Below are positions 12,284 through 23,523 of a DNA stretch of 64,000 nt, piece after piece (position 1 is the first letter of the stretch; each line of letters begins with the position of its first letter). Under the pieces are notes generated by a model. The model searched no databases and was not told the DNA's origin. It saw only the letters and a program-made list of their open reading frames with translations. The position numbers were made by a program, and so were the translations under genes. Location of the stretch: assembly GCA_013368445.1 (NCBI GenBank), contig JAACJO010000003.1, positions 1,302,001 to 1,366,000 of the forward strand. The letters run 5' to 3'. Source of the stretch: Leucocoprinus leucothites. Taxonomy: Eukaryota; Basidiomycota; Agaricomycetes; Agaricales; Agaricaceae.

Positions 12284-13627
12284 ATGCCCGACATGCACGT
12301 ACTAGCCCAGGCCCAACCTCAGCAGCAGGCATTCAATCCGTACACCGAGAACGGTGGTACAATTCTCGCAATCGCGGGCGCAGACTTCAGCGTTATTGCA
12401 GGCGACACCAGACAAAGCGAGGGCTACAGCATTCAAACGCGTTATGCGCCAAAGGTCTTTCGATTGTATGTACCTCTCCTGTCATTATGAAACTACATGT
12501 CGTATGAATACTGATTTTATCTTGCGACAGGACTGATAAGGCCGTGCTTGCTGTGAACGGCTTTGCTGCAGACGGGAATATGTTTGTCAAGAAAGTGAGA
12601 CAGCGTCTGGAGGTGCGTTCTTTGCGAATTCGATCCCTCGCTCACATTGCTGAAGCCCAGTTTCAACCCTCTGTAGTGGTATCGCCATGCACATGCCAAA
12701 GACATGCCGATACGCGCGATTGCCCGCCTAATTCAAACGATGTTGTACTCACGACGATTCTTCCCTTACTATGTTTACAATATCCTTGGCGGAATTGAGG
12801 AAGATGGTAAGCTTCTATCCCTTGAAATCATCCTCTTGGCTATGAGGGAAAACCTCTCAGTTTTGTGCTTCATGATCTAACCAAATCTTTGCACCTCGCT
12901 GATACCTATATCTGTTTTCTTGTTCCCTCAGGCACTGGGGCTGTTTACTCCTTTGATCCCGTTGGATCGTACGAACGTGAGGCATGTCGTGCTGCAGGAG
13001 CCGCACAATCGCTTGTCCAACCCTTCTTGGACAATCAGGTGAGTCGATCCGTGAAACCCACTCTGAGGTCCCTCGGGAAAGTTACCCTTTGGTAATTGAC
13101 GCGAACATTCCGCGTCTTCAAGGTCTCGGGTTCGCGCAATATCTAAGCGCAATCCGATCCTTTACCGATTTATTCCCGCGCCCATTTCCTTTTATTGATA
13201 CCCATGTGTTTGTGGTCACAACATACTAACAATTGCTATTCTTCAATAGATTTACTTCAAGAACCAAACTCCCGCCTCGGGCACATCATTTCCTAGGCAT
13301 CTTCCTCTGTCCACAGTTCTCTCCCTCGTGATCGATTCGTTTACGAGCGCCACAGAGCGCCACATTGAAGTGAGAAATCATGTTCTTGTGCCTCCCCCTA
13401 CTACCGCGGAGTCTTTTTTTCGCTCGTCATCACTTTGCATTTCCCAGTGAACTTGACTGATTTCTCTCACCTTCCAGGTTGGCGATGGGCTCGAAATATA
13501 TGTCGTGCTCTCTAAGAACAGCCCATCCATCCAAGGACTTCGGGACATCCGGGGTGTGTCAGAACTTACGGCAACAGAAGATGGGGAGCGGGTATTTGTT
13601 GTCAGGCGCGAACTCAAGAAAGATTAA
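12284..13627 (+). CDS. PRE7: 20S proteasome subunit beta-6
   Basis: Structural, non-catalytic beta subunit of the 20S proteasome core (PSMB1/C5 orthologue), 256 aa. Six exons: 12284-12465, 12531-12612, 12677-12806, 12932-13038, 13250-13369, 13478-13627. Recognisable blocks: [16 protein letters not shown] near the N-terminus, [37 protein letters not shown] and [15 protein letters not shown]. The C-terminus ends in RRELKKD. The Gly-Thr-Thr-Thr start of catalytic beta subunits is absent, as expected for beta-6. The short N-terminal extension before NGG is of normal size. A TACTAAC branch site lies just before exon 5. It is followed 830 bases later by ROT1 on the same strand. Confidence 0.95.
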
Positions 13628-14457
13628 ATTCTCCTCTATTATCACGCACACGTTGTACTATTCATCACCTCATGATCATCGTTTTCGCCAGCCCAGATGA
13701 AAAACTGGAGCGAGAGCGTGAGTGAAAGTCACAACAAGTTTCTGCCACTTGTTTTCTCGGACTTCCATGCCATGTTAGACTGCATAATCCTTTCTTCTTT
13801 GCTTTCTTGGTAAATAGGCTGGGACCACTCAGTTGTACCGTTATCGTTTCACTTGACCAGACTCGCTATGTACGATAGGCCGCCGTAGAGCAGCATGGAT
13901 GTGTTAACATGTCCTCTGACTATAATTATCTCAAAATTTGAATTTCTCTGTCACACCTCACCAGTCCACCGTCCTTAGAACCTCGATGCACTTGATTGTC
14001 ATACGCCGTCATAATTGCACTCGCCGCATGGAAGCTTTCACTGATGTTGTGGAGCCTGGAAGCTTACTTATTGAAAATACATAGATTACGTAAGCCCAGT
14101 GACGAGATCGAAGGCCACGAACCCGGCAGCTTGTGGTAAAAGGCGAAACATACCTCGCCTCCGATAATTTATTCGGTTGATGCAGCAGACGCTGTAAGGT
14201 AGATGAGAGGACATCAAGAATGTCGGGCATTCCCATTGATCGTTGTCGTCTGCTATTGGCCATGCATGTGCATGAAGAACAACACGAGAGGCAAACATAA
14301 GCAAACAAGGCGCTCCACTCGTTTTCTCATCAGCCTCGTCGTCGCCGACAACTACCACGTCTTCGTCTACCCCACGTCTCAACCCGCTTTCCTTTTTGCC
14401 GCTACGAACTCAGCCTCTTTTTGACACAGAGGTCTATACCACGGCTCTCTACTCGCG
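13628..14457. other. Intergenic between PRE7 and ROT1
   Basis: 830 bases. It holds the PRE7 3' end and the ROT1 promoter. Small minus-strand frames here look random. Confidence 0.5.
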
Positions 14458-15343
14458 ATGCTTCTCTCCCCCGTTCTCGGTCTTCTGCTGGCTTCACTTG
14501 TTCCGACAGTTTTCTCGCAGCAGGATCCCACCACGGCGCAAACAACCTTGATTGGAACATGGAGCTCTGGCAGCCGACGTGTCCTCACAGGTCCTGTGGG
14601 TTTTGAAGCTTTATTACCCTGCTGAACTCTTTTAGTCTGACTTACCCCTTTTAAAAGGGTTTTGCCGACCCCGCCAACATGAGCTTCCACTATCCTGAGA
14701 CCACGGGAATCTCATACTCGTTGTACGTTAAATGGTCTGTGTAGCGTGGAGCAAAAAGGGCTGACTTTCTTTTGTGCAGCTCTGCAGACCAATTTTATGA
14801 AATCGCACGTTATCGGTTCAATAGCAACGGTGTGTTTGTACAGGATCCAGAACTCACTCCGCTCATACCTCTCACGAAACAGGCTCAGAACCAACGTGTA
14901 TTACTGGTGTCATCGGCTGGTCGCATGGCAAATACCAGCTCAACTCGAATGGTTCCATGTCGTTGACCCCCCTCCCTGACGGTTTCCAGCAAATTCAGGA
15001 CCCATGCGCCGCCGTTTCGAATTTCATTGAGGACTATAGGGTCACGCAGGAGTTATACCAACAGTGGCAAATTTTCGTAGATCCACAAGCTGGTCCCAAG
15101 CTACATTTGTTCCAGTTCGACGGCGCACCGCTAGCTCCGATGTTCAAAGTGTCCGAGACACCGAACATGCTGCCTACCCAACTTCTACGGAACACCTCGA
15201 GCACTGATACAGCTGCTGACCCCAACTCGTCGTCCAACGTGCAGCGGAGGTCTCCATCAGGCGCCGTTGGAAATCTGGCAGGATCGGTAACAGCGGGGTT
15301 ATCCGGGGTGGTGGTTGTCGCTTTCGCTTCACTGTTACTGTAG
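14458..15343 (+). CDS. ROT1: ROT1 family ER membrane protein
   Basis: 237 aa from four exons: 14458-14595, 14658-14722, 14780-14829, 14883-15343. ROT1 is an essential yeast ER protein linked to protein folding and cell-wall beta-1,6-glucan assembly. Seen here: signal peptide MLLSPVLGLLLASLVPTVFS; IGTWSSGSRRVLTGPGF across intron 1; TGISYSFSADQFYEIARYRF across intron 2; CITGVIGWSHGKYQLNSNG; QQIQDPCAAVSNF; PKLHLFQFDGAPLAPMF; and TPNMLPTQLLRN. Several N-glycosylation sequons are present (NMS, NGS, NTS). The C-terminus ends in a hydrophobic helix running to LASLLL, giving a type I topology with almost no cytosolic tail. Length and motif order fit the family. Confidence 0.92.
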
Positions 15344-16009
15344 AGCTCAAGAGAACAGTCCGTGGGTCTTGTGATGAGTTATTGTTATCATGTCTTGCTA
15401 CATCTTGCCTTATCAAACAGGCTACCTCTTCGCATATGCACCATTATCACCTAATTACCCACTACAAACCCACCTTTTTTCTTGGGACCATTTGGACCAT
15501 TTTTAGTTCTGACGATCTTTTATTGCTGACCCCGTCTCACTGTTTGCTTCGTTATCATCGTACACTCCTGGTATGCATTTACATACATCACTAGGTTACA
15601 TAGGACAAGAGATACCCCTTCCGCTGTATGGTGGATGTGACCTGGATTAGATGATGCCAGCAAATTTTGACGGATCATTCATTCCTTCATGTTCTAGGGA
15701 TATTTAATTGGAGACTCTTTCATGCTTTACAGTAGACTTTAGCAAGTAGTAATCAAAAACCGTAGAACGGTTACTGGTGAGATGATATCATAAAGTCGAA
15801 TCGTGACGTTTGTTACGACCGTTACTTTTCAAGAAATTTCTTCTACCTTCAAATCTTTTGCAATGGTGGAGTCGGTCACGATCATGCCCATGTGTACGAG
15901 TGCCTCTGCAGATGTACTCTTCTTAGCTCTTTCCCCTCGTGCATCCTGCTCTCCTTTGCTGACAAACATTCAAATCTCTCATGCATATCAATTAACCTTT
16001 GAGGTAAGT

Positions 16010-16135
16010 GGTTCCTCCCATTGTCATTTTGGTACACAAGATGAAGCTATTACATGTGGACCTTACCTCTATAGATCGAGAGCGCATAGTAAACCTCATA
16101 AGGATTTTTCCGCTGCCTTTCTTCTGATCTTCTGC
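16010..16135 (+). repeat. Decayed direct repeat, copy 1
   Basis: Matches 16313-16432 by eye over its whole length with gaps. The best shared block is near the right end, where GAGAGCGCA, ATTTTCCG and CTTCTGATCT occur in the same order in both copies. Probably an old tandem duplication about 300 bases apart. Confidence 0.45.
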
Positions 16136-16312
16136 CTTGCGCAGTACTGTCACAAGAGCATCTAGTAATCTGACCCTCTTTTCTTGTATCTAGGTCCTTT
16201 TCCTGGCTGTTCTGACGCCTAAAAAATATGGCTGAGAATGGCTTGCTGAGAGTGGCTGAGAGTGAGTCCCATCAGACCTTCCTTCACATGTGTACGGTGC
16301 CTTCCATCCCTA

Positions 16313-16432
16313 CTTGGCATTCACATTCACAAGACGCAACATATTACGGATGTAAAGCGAGTCGAAGACTTATTATTCCGAGAGCGCAAAACCCCATGTG
16401 GAATTTTCCGTTGCCTTCCTTCTGATCTGCGA
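16313..16432 (+). repeat. Decayed direct repeat, copy 2
   Basis: Partner of 16010-16135. This copy keeps an open frame into the F-box-like stretch that follows; copy 1 does not. Confidence 0.45.
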
Positions 16433-19344
16433 GTCGCTATTTTCAATAAGCTCATTTCCGACACGTTTACCTCCGAAAAAGATAGGTTAACCTTTCTTCT
16501 GCTCTTCTCCAGGGGCGGGTGCGTGTGATAGTATACACACTATGCTGGAATCCAAGTGTCCAGTGTTTTTGGAGGACCACGTTACGTCCCAGTTTCCCCA
16601 AGCACTAAAATGGGACCCACGACGTCCAGGCACATGTAGAGGCAGATGATCTTGACGATCTGCTTCCTCCTAGGAAATCAGCATAGAACTTTGAACACCA
16701 GCGCTTGTTTGAACGCCCAAATTTATCTGCGCGACGAACACCTACATGACCTCGGCGTACCTCCGTTATCATCTCTCTATCACAACTGACGTGTCAACGC
16801 AACTGTCTAATACACATTTCCCGGTACAGAGCGCGCTGATGACATGACTGACATTCAACTTGTATGGCGTGGAAATCTCTCACGTTCTTCCGAGGACACA
16901 AGAACCAGGCATCAACAAGGCGTCAAATAACGCCTCTCTCGTTCACTGGCCATTCCTGCACCATCACGGATATACGGAGTCAAGTTGCTTCACCTCACAG
17001 ACTCAAAGGCGACGGCAAGTTGTCAAGGCTCACATCTACAAGTCTCCGCTTCTCGCTCTCTACATCCCATGACCATCGATCCTTGGCCATTCAATTTTTC
17101 GTCAGGGTGTTCGGCAAAACGACCTAACTGCAAATCAATAGCAACCATGAGTGCACCGTCGGTCAGTATAGCAATAAACTGTTGGATATTTGTGTACCTC
17201 CCAGATCCGTGGCTCCCGCTTACTGAAACCCTGACCCTTGAAGTTCGATTTCTATCTCAAGTAATTCGGCGAGATTTTCGCGAGTTTGTTGACATATTCC
17301 TCGACCGAGTATGTACCTACGGCACAAACTGAAGAAGCTGGGAAAACTGATGACGGCACCCAAGTTCGGCGTCGAAGGAAAAGTTGTGATTGGAATGGCT
17401 TGTTCCTCCGCAATTTCCCCGAAAACACCATATCCTCAAATCCCTCGCTCTACTATGATACAACCTAAATTCAAAGCGGGATATACTAAGCGGTAAGGGA
17501 AGGGGGCTTGTGGTGAACGTAAAGCTCATCTTATACAGCCCATAGAATCATTGGACCTCGAGTTTCGCCGGAAATGTTCAGGTTTCACTAGGGTTCTGCG
17601 GAACGACATAGCATCTCAGAAACCACGACTTGTATCAAGCAAATGGGGATTTTACTACGGTATGTGACATCCGGATGACTGCCGGGGTTCTAAGGAGACG
17701 ATGCTGAACAACCTGCCGGGCGTGAAAGTGGTCAACAATAAAAATCCGATGGCGTTTTGATGCAATCTAGCGTCAGACACCACCCCATTCGAATCGCCGT
17801 GGATTCTTTGGATTCTTCACGGCGAAAAGGTCGACCTTCTATTACAAGCATGAAGTAAGTAGTCCGCTTGTTTGAACTATTGGACGAGCGAACCTAGAAT
17901 GGTTCCCGGGCCGACTGGCGGCAAGAGGGCTGTTTATTCCGGATTGAAGATTCCGACAGGCGCAAAAAGGGCGTTATTGGAGCCCTTATCTACCTCTCTC
18001 CTGGTTGTTTGTCCGCTTCTGCGTACACTCTGAGTTCTGGCGCAGACTTCTAGGTCATTCCATGGCTACAGTCCCACATCTCAGGCATTACATCCATCCC
18101 ATTCTCCTGACAACACTTGCAAGTTGATTATTAGATGTGGTTAGATGGGTAGCTTTTTCGCGCATGCTTTTCTCTACTACCGACGAAATTCCGTTTCTCC
18201 GGCTTGTATGGGCTTCGCAAACCTTCGTCTGCAGTTTGAAGGTGTCTATGGAGCCAGTAATATCGCTACTATACCTCGAGTTGTCGAAAGAGAAGATCTT
18301 TGACAGTGTTGCCAAGCCTCAAACGGATAAAGCTCGTTTGACTGAGCATACGCGACTGTCGGACAACGTGCGGTGGAGTTTAGTATAGAAGCACGCCAGA
18401 ACATATACGAGCGCAGGTCATTGATTACATCAAACGAGAAATCCTGATACTCACCAACTATAGATAACTGACGGCAGGTTTCAACTCAGAACGGGAAACA
18501 AGGCCCGTCAGCCCGTTTCAAGAGCAATCCCGCTATCTAGTATCATACGGCAGAAGAGTGATGGGCTGTATGCTGAATGTTTTTCCACATGGACTCTTCG
18601 ACTAGCTTCATCCGGAGAGCAAGTATCACACCATGCTCGCCTCACTATTGTAGGTGCCGACCCATGATAGAAACTGCGGACGTTCAGTTTTGTAGAATAT
18701 CTGTGGTGCATGAATGTTTGAACCATTGTCCATATGGTCCTCATGAACTTGTCGGACGTTTATTGCTGACCTTCTCCCGGGATGCGTGTGTATGGGGTTG
18801 ATTCTCAATTGATCTGAATCCCTTGCCCAATGACACCTTAAGCATAGCCATTTGCTCAAGAAACAGGTACCACGATATTAAGTAAAATATAAGTGCACAA
18901 ACAAATGCAGCCTGACGAACGGCTAAAGCTCCTCAGAGGGCTGCCACAATAAAGGTCATCGAGTTGCCATTTTAAGGCAGTGGTATAGTTTCGGTGCTAT
19001 TATAATCACAAATCAGACCCACTATTGCGGCAATCTCCCGTGGGTAGAGACAGGCCCTTTGAAATTTTAGATTAATAGGTGGAGAATCACGGCGCGAGAA
19101 ACGACAAGCGTTTTACTCTAATTATCTCGGTGAAAAAGGCAAAGCTTGGACTCATCAGCCTTCTTTCCATCCCCACTCAGCGTCAGAAACCGACCGACGG
19201 GAACCCGACATTGGATTTAAGAGGCTTTGTTTCGGAAATGTGGGGTAAAGGTACCGACGGCACTTGAGAATAGATTATTATCAAGTGCGGGGGTGATGAG
19301 AGGTAAGATCTAATTCCACGTACCCACCTTGGGAGCTTAAACGG

Positions 19345-20731
19345 CTAACAATAGTCGATGCAGCAAAAGCGCCGAGCTTCTGTATAGACATCCAAAATCC
19401 CAGCCCTACACAGGTCCGCCATGCTGTGTTGCACCTCCTTGATGTACTCAAGATCATCGTGGCACTGGAACTTAATTCCAATCTGGACAGAGGATAAGCG
19501 ATGATACTTCTTTGGGCAAAGGATCTGGTCCAGCTGACTCCAATGATTCGCATCAGATTGAGAGAGTCGACGCAGACGGTCCGCGTCAATTTCAAAGCCA
19601 ATGTGGAGTAGCTCCAGACACTCAAAGCTCCGCAATGTTGATAGTATGTTCACAAGCCACGAAACGGAGATCTTGCTTCGCAGCGACATGATTGGATGCT
19701 CTAATACCTGCAACTGGAGATTTCGGAGCCGTGTATTATGGCTGAGGTCGAGCGATGTATTACCACGGACTAGGAACATCAGCACTCGCCAGACATCTTG
19801 GGTTGAGCCGACTTTGCGTACCTGTATGAATGTTCAGCTCGAGGTGTTCCAGAGACTCGCCCAACACACCGAGGAACTCCGATATACTCGTCTGCATTGT
19901 CGAACACGAGAGCTGTAAGCTTTTTATCCTGGTAGGCCTTTCGCGAAACCACTCTGTACAGAACGAGAGAGAACTAGCTTCTCCCTCATTGATTGTCAGA
20001 GACTGTAGTGCTGCGTGGCGCTGATCAAATCCCGAATAAGGCCGAATGGCCTGGCGGCGTGTAGATGCGAATGGTGCGACTATATCTGTCAATACCAGGC
20101 TCTTCGCATTTTGAGTTATAGCCTCTAACAGTGCATCGAGTGCCCTGGGCTCAGACGTGAAGTTCCACGAGCCCAGAACCACGTCAGTGAGAGTGGAGCT
20201 TGCTGTAATGGCGTGCAACAAGGCATGTACTAACTCCCCGCTAAGTTCGCACCAAGGCGTCAATGTCGAGGCACGAAACTCGATGAGGTATAATTGAGGG
20301 AGGAGGGGAAGAAGCTGGGGAAGTGATGTGCTCTGTGCGAAGCAAGAGGTGACTTGGGATTGCTTGGACGAGACGAGGCCTTCGTGAATTGAGAGCTCAT
20401 GGATGTATTTAGCGATGTGAGGTCTGCGCGTCAAAAGAGAATAGAGGCATTCGCTGCGTCGCAATCCCTCGTCGCACCAGTGGAGGACGATACGGCGGAA
20501 GAGACGCACTCGACAAATCGGTACCCATGCTCTTGACACTAGCGAGGCAGCTCTGAGGGATTTGGGGTCGGAATATAGGAAGCTCAGGACTGTCTCTAGC
20601 AGCTCTAGAGGCAATGCGGGGGCTGAGGGTGGTGCTACGAAGACCGTCATTGTGGTAGAGTCAAAGGGTTGTCTGTCGTGAAGTCGAAATGCAGAAGGGG
20701 TGTATGAAGGACAGGATACTGTTGAGTTCAT
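19345..20731 (-). CDS. F-box protein
   Basis: Putative substrate adaptor of an SCF ubiquitin ligase, 444 aa; exons 20731-19822 and 19769-19345 with a 52-base intron. The F-box is near the N-terminus: LPLELLETVLSFLYSDPKSL followed by RAASLVSRAWVPICR and RLFRRIVL. The rest is Leu-rich, with irregular repeats (LRSFECLELLHIGF, LEHLELNIH) as in agaric F-box proteins that have a C-terminal leucine-rich or solenoid region. Two in-frame ATGs are possible, 20731 and 20650; the second lies just before the F-box. The substrate cannot be inferred. Confidence 0.8.
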
Positions 20732-21473
20732 TAGGCTCCTTGATACATAGCTTTTGAAGGAGTCCGCCACTGGGGAGAAATTTTCATCTCGGGGCTACTA
20801 TGGTTCATGATCAGCCTTGTGCCTTCCGTCCATCACGACGGTTCTCGACCAGATCATCCTGACAGGGTGCGGCTCCAATGACTCCTGAACGGTGTAAGAA
20901 CCGGGGCAAAACCCTGGGTCTGTTGCTGCTGAGGCCTAAAAGCCCGTTCTTTACGGCTTAAACATATTCCAACTTACCAATGAGCTTCCGTATATCATAA
21001 GCATAAAAATAGGAAAGAAGCACATTACATCCCGGACTGAGGCGAGGAGCTTTCGAGGTTGCGAATAACACAGAAAAGGTGAATGAAGTGAAAATGTGTA
21101 ACAGAGGCTCATTCATCGGTGTCATTGACTAAGAAGTCCAGGGTTGTGCTTCGACTCACCGAGACCCTGGTGGTCTCGCCAAGAACACATGAACGCACTT
21201 CCTGAGCTACGGGACGAATAATGACTGCGGTACGGCTGTTGTCACGAGGTGCGGATCAAGCGAACCGATAATCTGGATATAAGACCAACGAAATTCTTTT
21301 GACAGAGTCTAGCTTACAACTGTGACTAACATTCATCATCACTGGTCAAGGTTCCGAGTCGGGAAACGTTACATATCACTATCTAGGAATGCCTACACAC
21401 ATTTGACGAAGATGGCAGAGAATAATTCAACCCTTTGCGAACTTTGGACCCTACCAACCACGCTAGATTGGAT
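20732..21473. other. Intergenic, nothing recognised
   Basis: 742 bases between two minus-strand genes; promoter of the F-box gene and 3' flank of the next gene. Confidence 0.5.
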
Positions 21474-22910
21474 TCAGTCTTGTTCCAGGTCAAAACAAGC
21501 CATGGCTTCGTCCGGGAGACAGCTTGTCTGGCTCCGGCGCTTGTACACGGCCATTTTGCCTCCGGAACAGACAAAAGTGAGCCTCCCGCTGCTACCATGC
21601 TTAATGACGAGGCGCTGCATTGTCTCCAATATCTTCCGCAATTTTTTCAAGACGGGTTTCATGCTTTCTTGAACATCTTGGAAATCTGATTTAAGTTTTC
21701 GCTTCTCGACAGAAGTAAATCGACCACGATTGTGGACGGCTAGAAAATGGTGATTTGTTTGGGATAAGAGCAGCTGGGGGTAGACCTCTTCCCAGCTAAA
21801 CTTGTCCCTACGGAACTCCCCCACCGTGGTCAACTCAATGGTGGATTCCTGCGACACATAGGTGCCGGCATTGATAATATTCAAAGCAGGCATGGTGCTG
21901 GAGCTGAACGGAGCAACGGTGGTTGTGAGATTCATGTTTGACAATGCGTCTGCAAGACTGTCCAGGTTTGATGCTTCGCTCTTCCTGGAAGGACGTTTAA
22001 GGGACTGTGGCATGCAGGCATCGACCTCGAATCGGACCACCATCTTGAGGCCATTGAAATCCTAGACCGGTTGTTTTAGCACGTGTGACGGAAATTGGAA
22101 GAATTATTACATAGGTTATGATACGATGGTGCCCAGAACTTTCCTTGCATCCGGAAGCGGTATTGGTTGACGCCTTTTCGAACCGGAAACCGTATGTACG
22201 TCCGCTGAGCTCTTCCCGAGCACGCTTCTCCCATCGGTTGAGGAGAACAGTATTCTTCCCAGCAAGCTGTGCGTCGATCCGGAATTCCTTGACCTCACCG
22301 CCGATAATCCATCGCAAAAGCTTTCGAAGACCATTACGGTCAGTTACGAAGTCGATAGACCCCCAAGGGAAAGGAGATGTCCCTTCATCCTTCTGCTTCT
22401 GGTTGACAGCAACAATCAAGGGCAATAGATTGGCAGAAGGCATTCTGTAACTGTTCTGGTCGATAGTATGTATGCCCACGTCAGGCTCAACATTGTAGGG
22501 AAGGGCCCTGTTAGCCCACTCCGGAGGGGAGCCTGGACGTATCGCAGATAATGCTGGTTAACAATTGATCGATGGCATGGCGGTTTCTGCCACTTGCCTG
22601 GAATGATAATCGTGGGATGAGTTCTCTTTGTCCAATTGTAAGAGCCAATGAGTTTGCAATCCTTAATTTTAGGGTCTTCATCATCAGAATCGCCGAGCAA
22701 TGGGACCTTCGGAGTTTCTAGGCGTTCTTGGTGGAGGCCCTCATTGAGTCGGCGGTCCGGAGGAAGAGACGGTTCGAGTCGCGCAGAATGCTCCGGTGCA
22801 ACATAAGACACGAAGGGCTTGATGCTCGGAGGGGAAATTGGTGCGTTTTGATTTCGGTATGAGGGTAGGGATTGCCTACGCCAGTTAGACGGGTATCCAG
22901 GGTTTGACAT
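21474..22910 (-). CDS. Rai1/DXO-like decapping-nuclease family protein, paralogue C
   Basis: 440 aa; exons 22910-22598, 22532-22111, 22061-21474, matching the intron positions of paralogues A and B. Motifs: DFVTDRNGLRKLLRW (165-179, Arg motif I region), EFRIDAQLAGKNTVLLNRWE (187-206), YGFRFEKAS (218-226, a clear motif II with Gly219 and Glu223), RFEVDACMP (255-263, motif III), TIELTTVG (319-326, motif IV position with Thr in place of Lys) and LLLSQT (342-347). It has a longer N-terminal leader than A and B. Intron 1 starts with GCAAGT instead of GT at the position where A and B have GT donors. It is divergent from HIS1. Confidence 0.7.
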
Positions 22911-23523
22911 GGGATGTTAGGCGGTGGCAGAAGGGTCGACTTCATCCGGTACTTATAAGTGGCGCGAGTAATGAACCCATGGTACCTTCTAGACGATGGT
23001 AATTGCTGGCAGGGAATAGAGGGGACTTCCTGCCGCTGATTAGATTTGATCATCAACTTCTACAGAAGTGCCGAGAATAAAGTAGGCCCTCTTTCTGTCT
23101 CTGTATGAGCATGAGGGTATCTCATGAGCCTCCGCAGTGAAAAGGAATAGCTTCTTGAAGCTCCCCCGCAGTAATGTCTTGACGCCCAACTCTTGACAGT
23201 GACGACCATTGGCAAAAGAAACTAAGACTTCGAAGCCATGGAGCTTAGACTGCGGAGAGATCATGATAAAGTGGCTGCATAGTGGACAGATACGGCTTCT
23301 TGCAAGCTTCTCGGCCGTTCTGGGTGCTGGTGCCCGTAAGGCCTTTTGAGGATGAGGGCTACTTTGAAAGAACGGATTAGGGAACGCAGCCCATTGCACA
23401 GCCACCAACGTGCATCTTATCTGGAGTTTGATCGCGCAACTTTTCTGAGATGACTCGATTTAGGACTTCAGCATTTCTCGACCTGCCTTTCATTTACGCC
23501 CTTCTCACCCCACATCTTCACAA
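22911..23523. promoter_or_regulatory. Divergent promoter region, Rai1-like C / HIS1
   Basis: 613 bases between two divergent starts. A minus-strand frame at 23040-23408 has a CxxC (CPLCSH) but lacks an ATG at its start and is not called. Confidence 0.5.
23450..23456 (+). promoter_or_regulatory. Gcn4/Cpc1-type site upstream of HIS1
   Basis: ATGACTC, a perfect RTGACTC core, lies about 70 bases before the HIS1 start. Amino-acid biosynthesis genes are classic targets of the fungal cross-pathway regulator. The motif is short and could be chance, or lie in the 5' leader. Confidence 0.4.

Larger units (their letters stand above)
15344..19344. other. Gene-poor region, no gene supported
   Basis: About 4 kb without a convincing gene. 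Open frames are up to 120 codons and in different phases. One stretch around 16390-16470 (CGIFRCLPSDLRVAIFNKL) looks weakly like the start of an F-box, which would make it an F-box relic. No repeats with clear ends and no RNA gene were found. Confidence 0.4.

Noticed and set aside
23040..23408. 122-codon minus-strand frame with CPLC
   Set aside because: It opens with TTG, lies in a divergent promoter, and has no second CxxC to make a zinc site.
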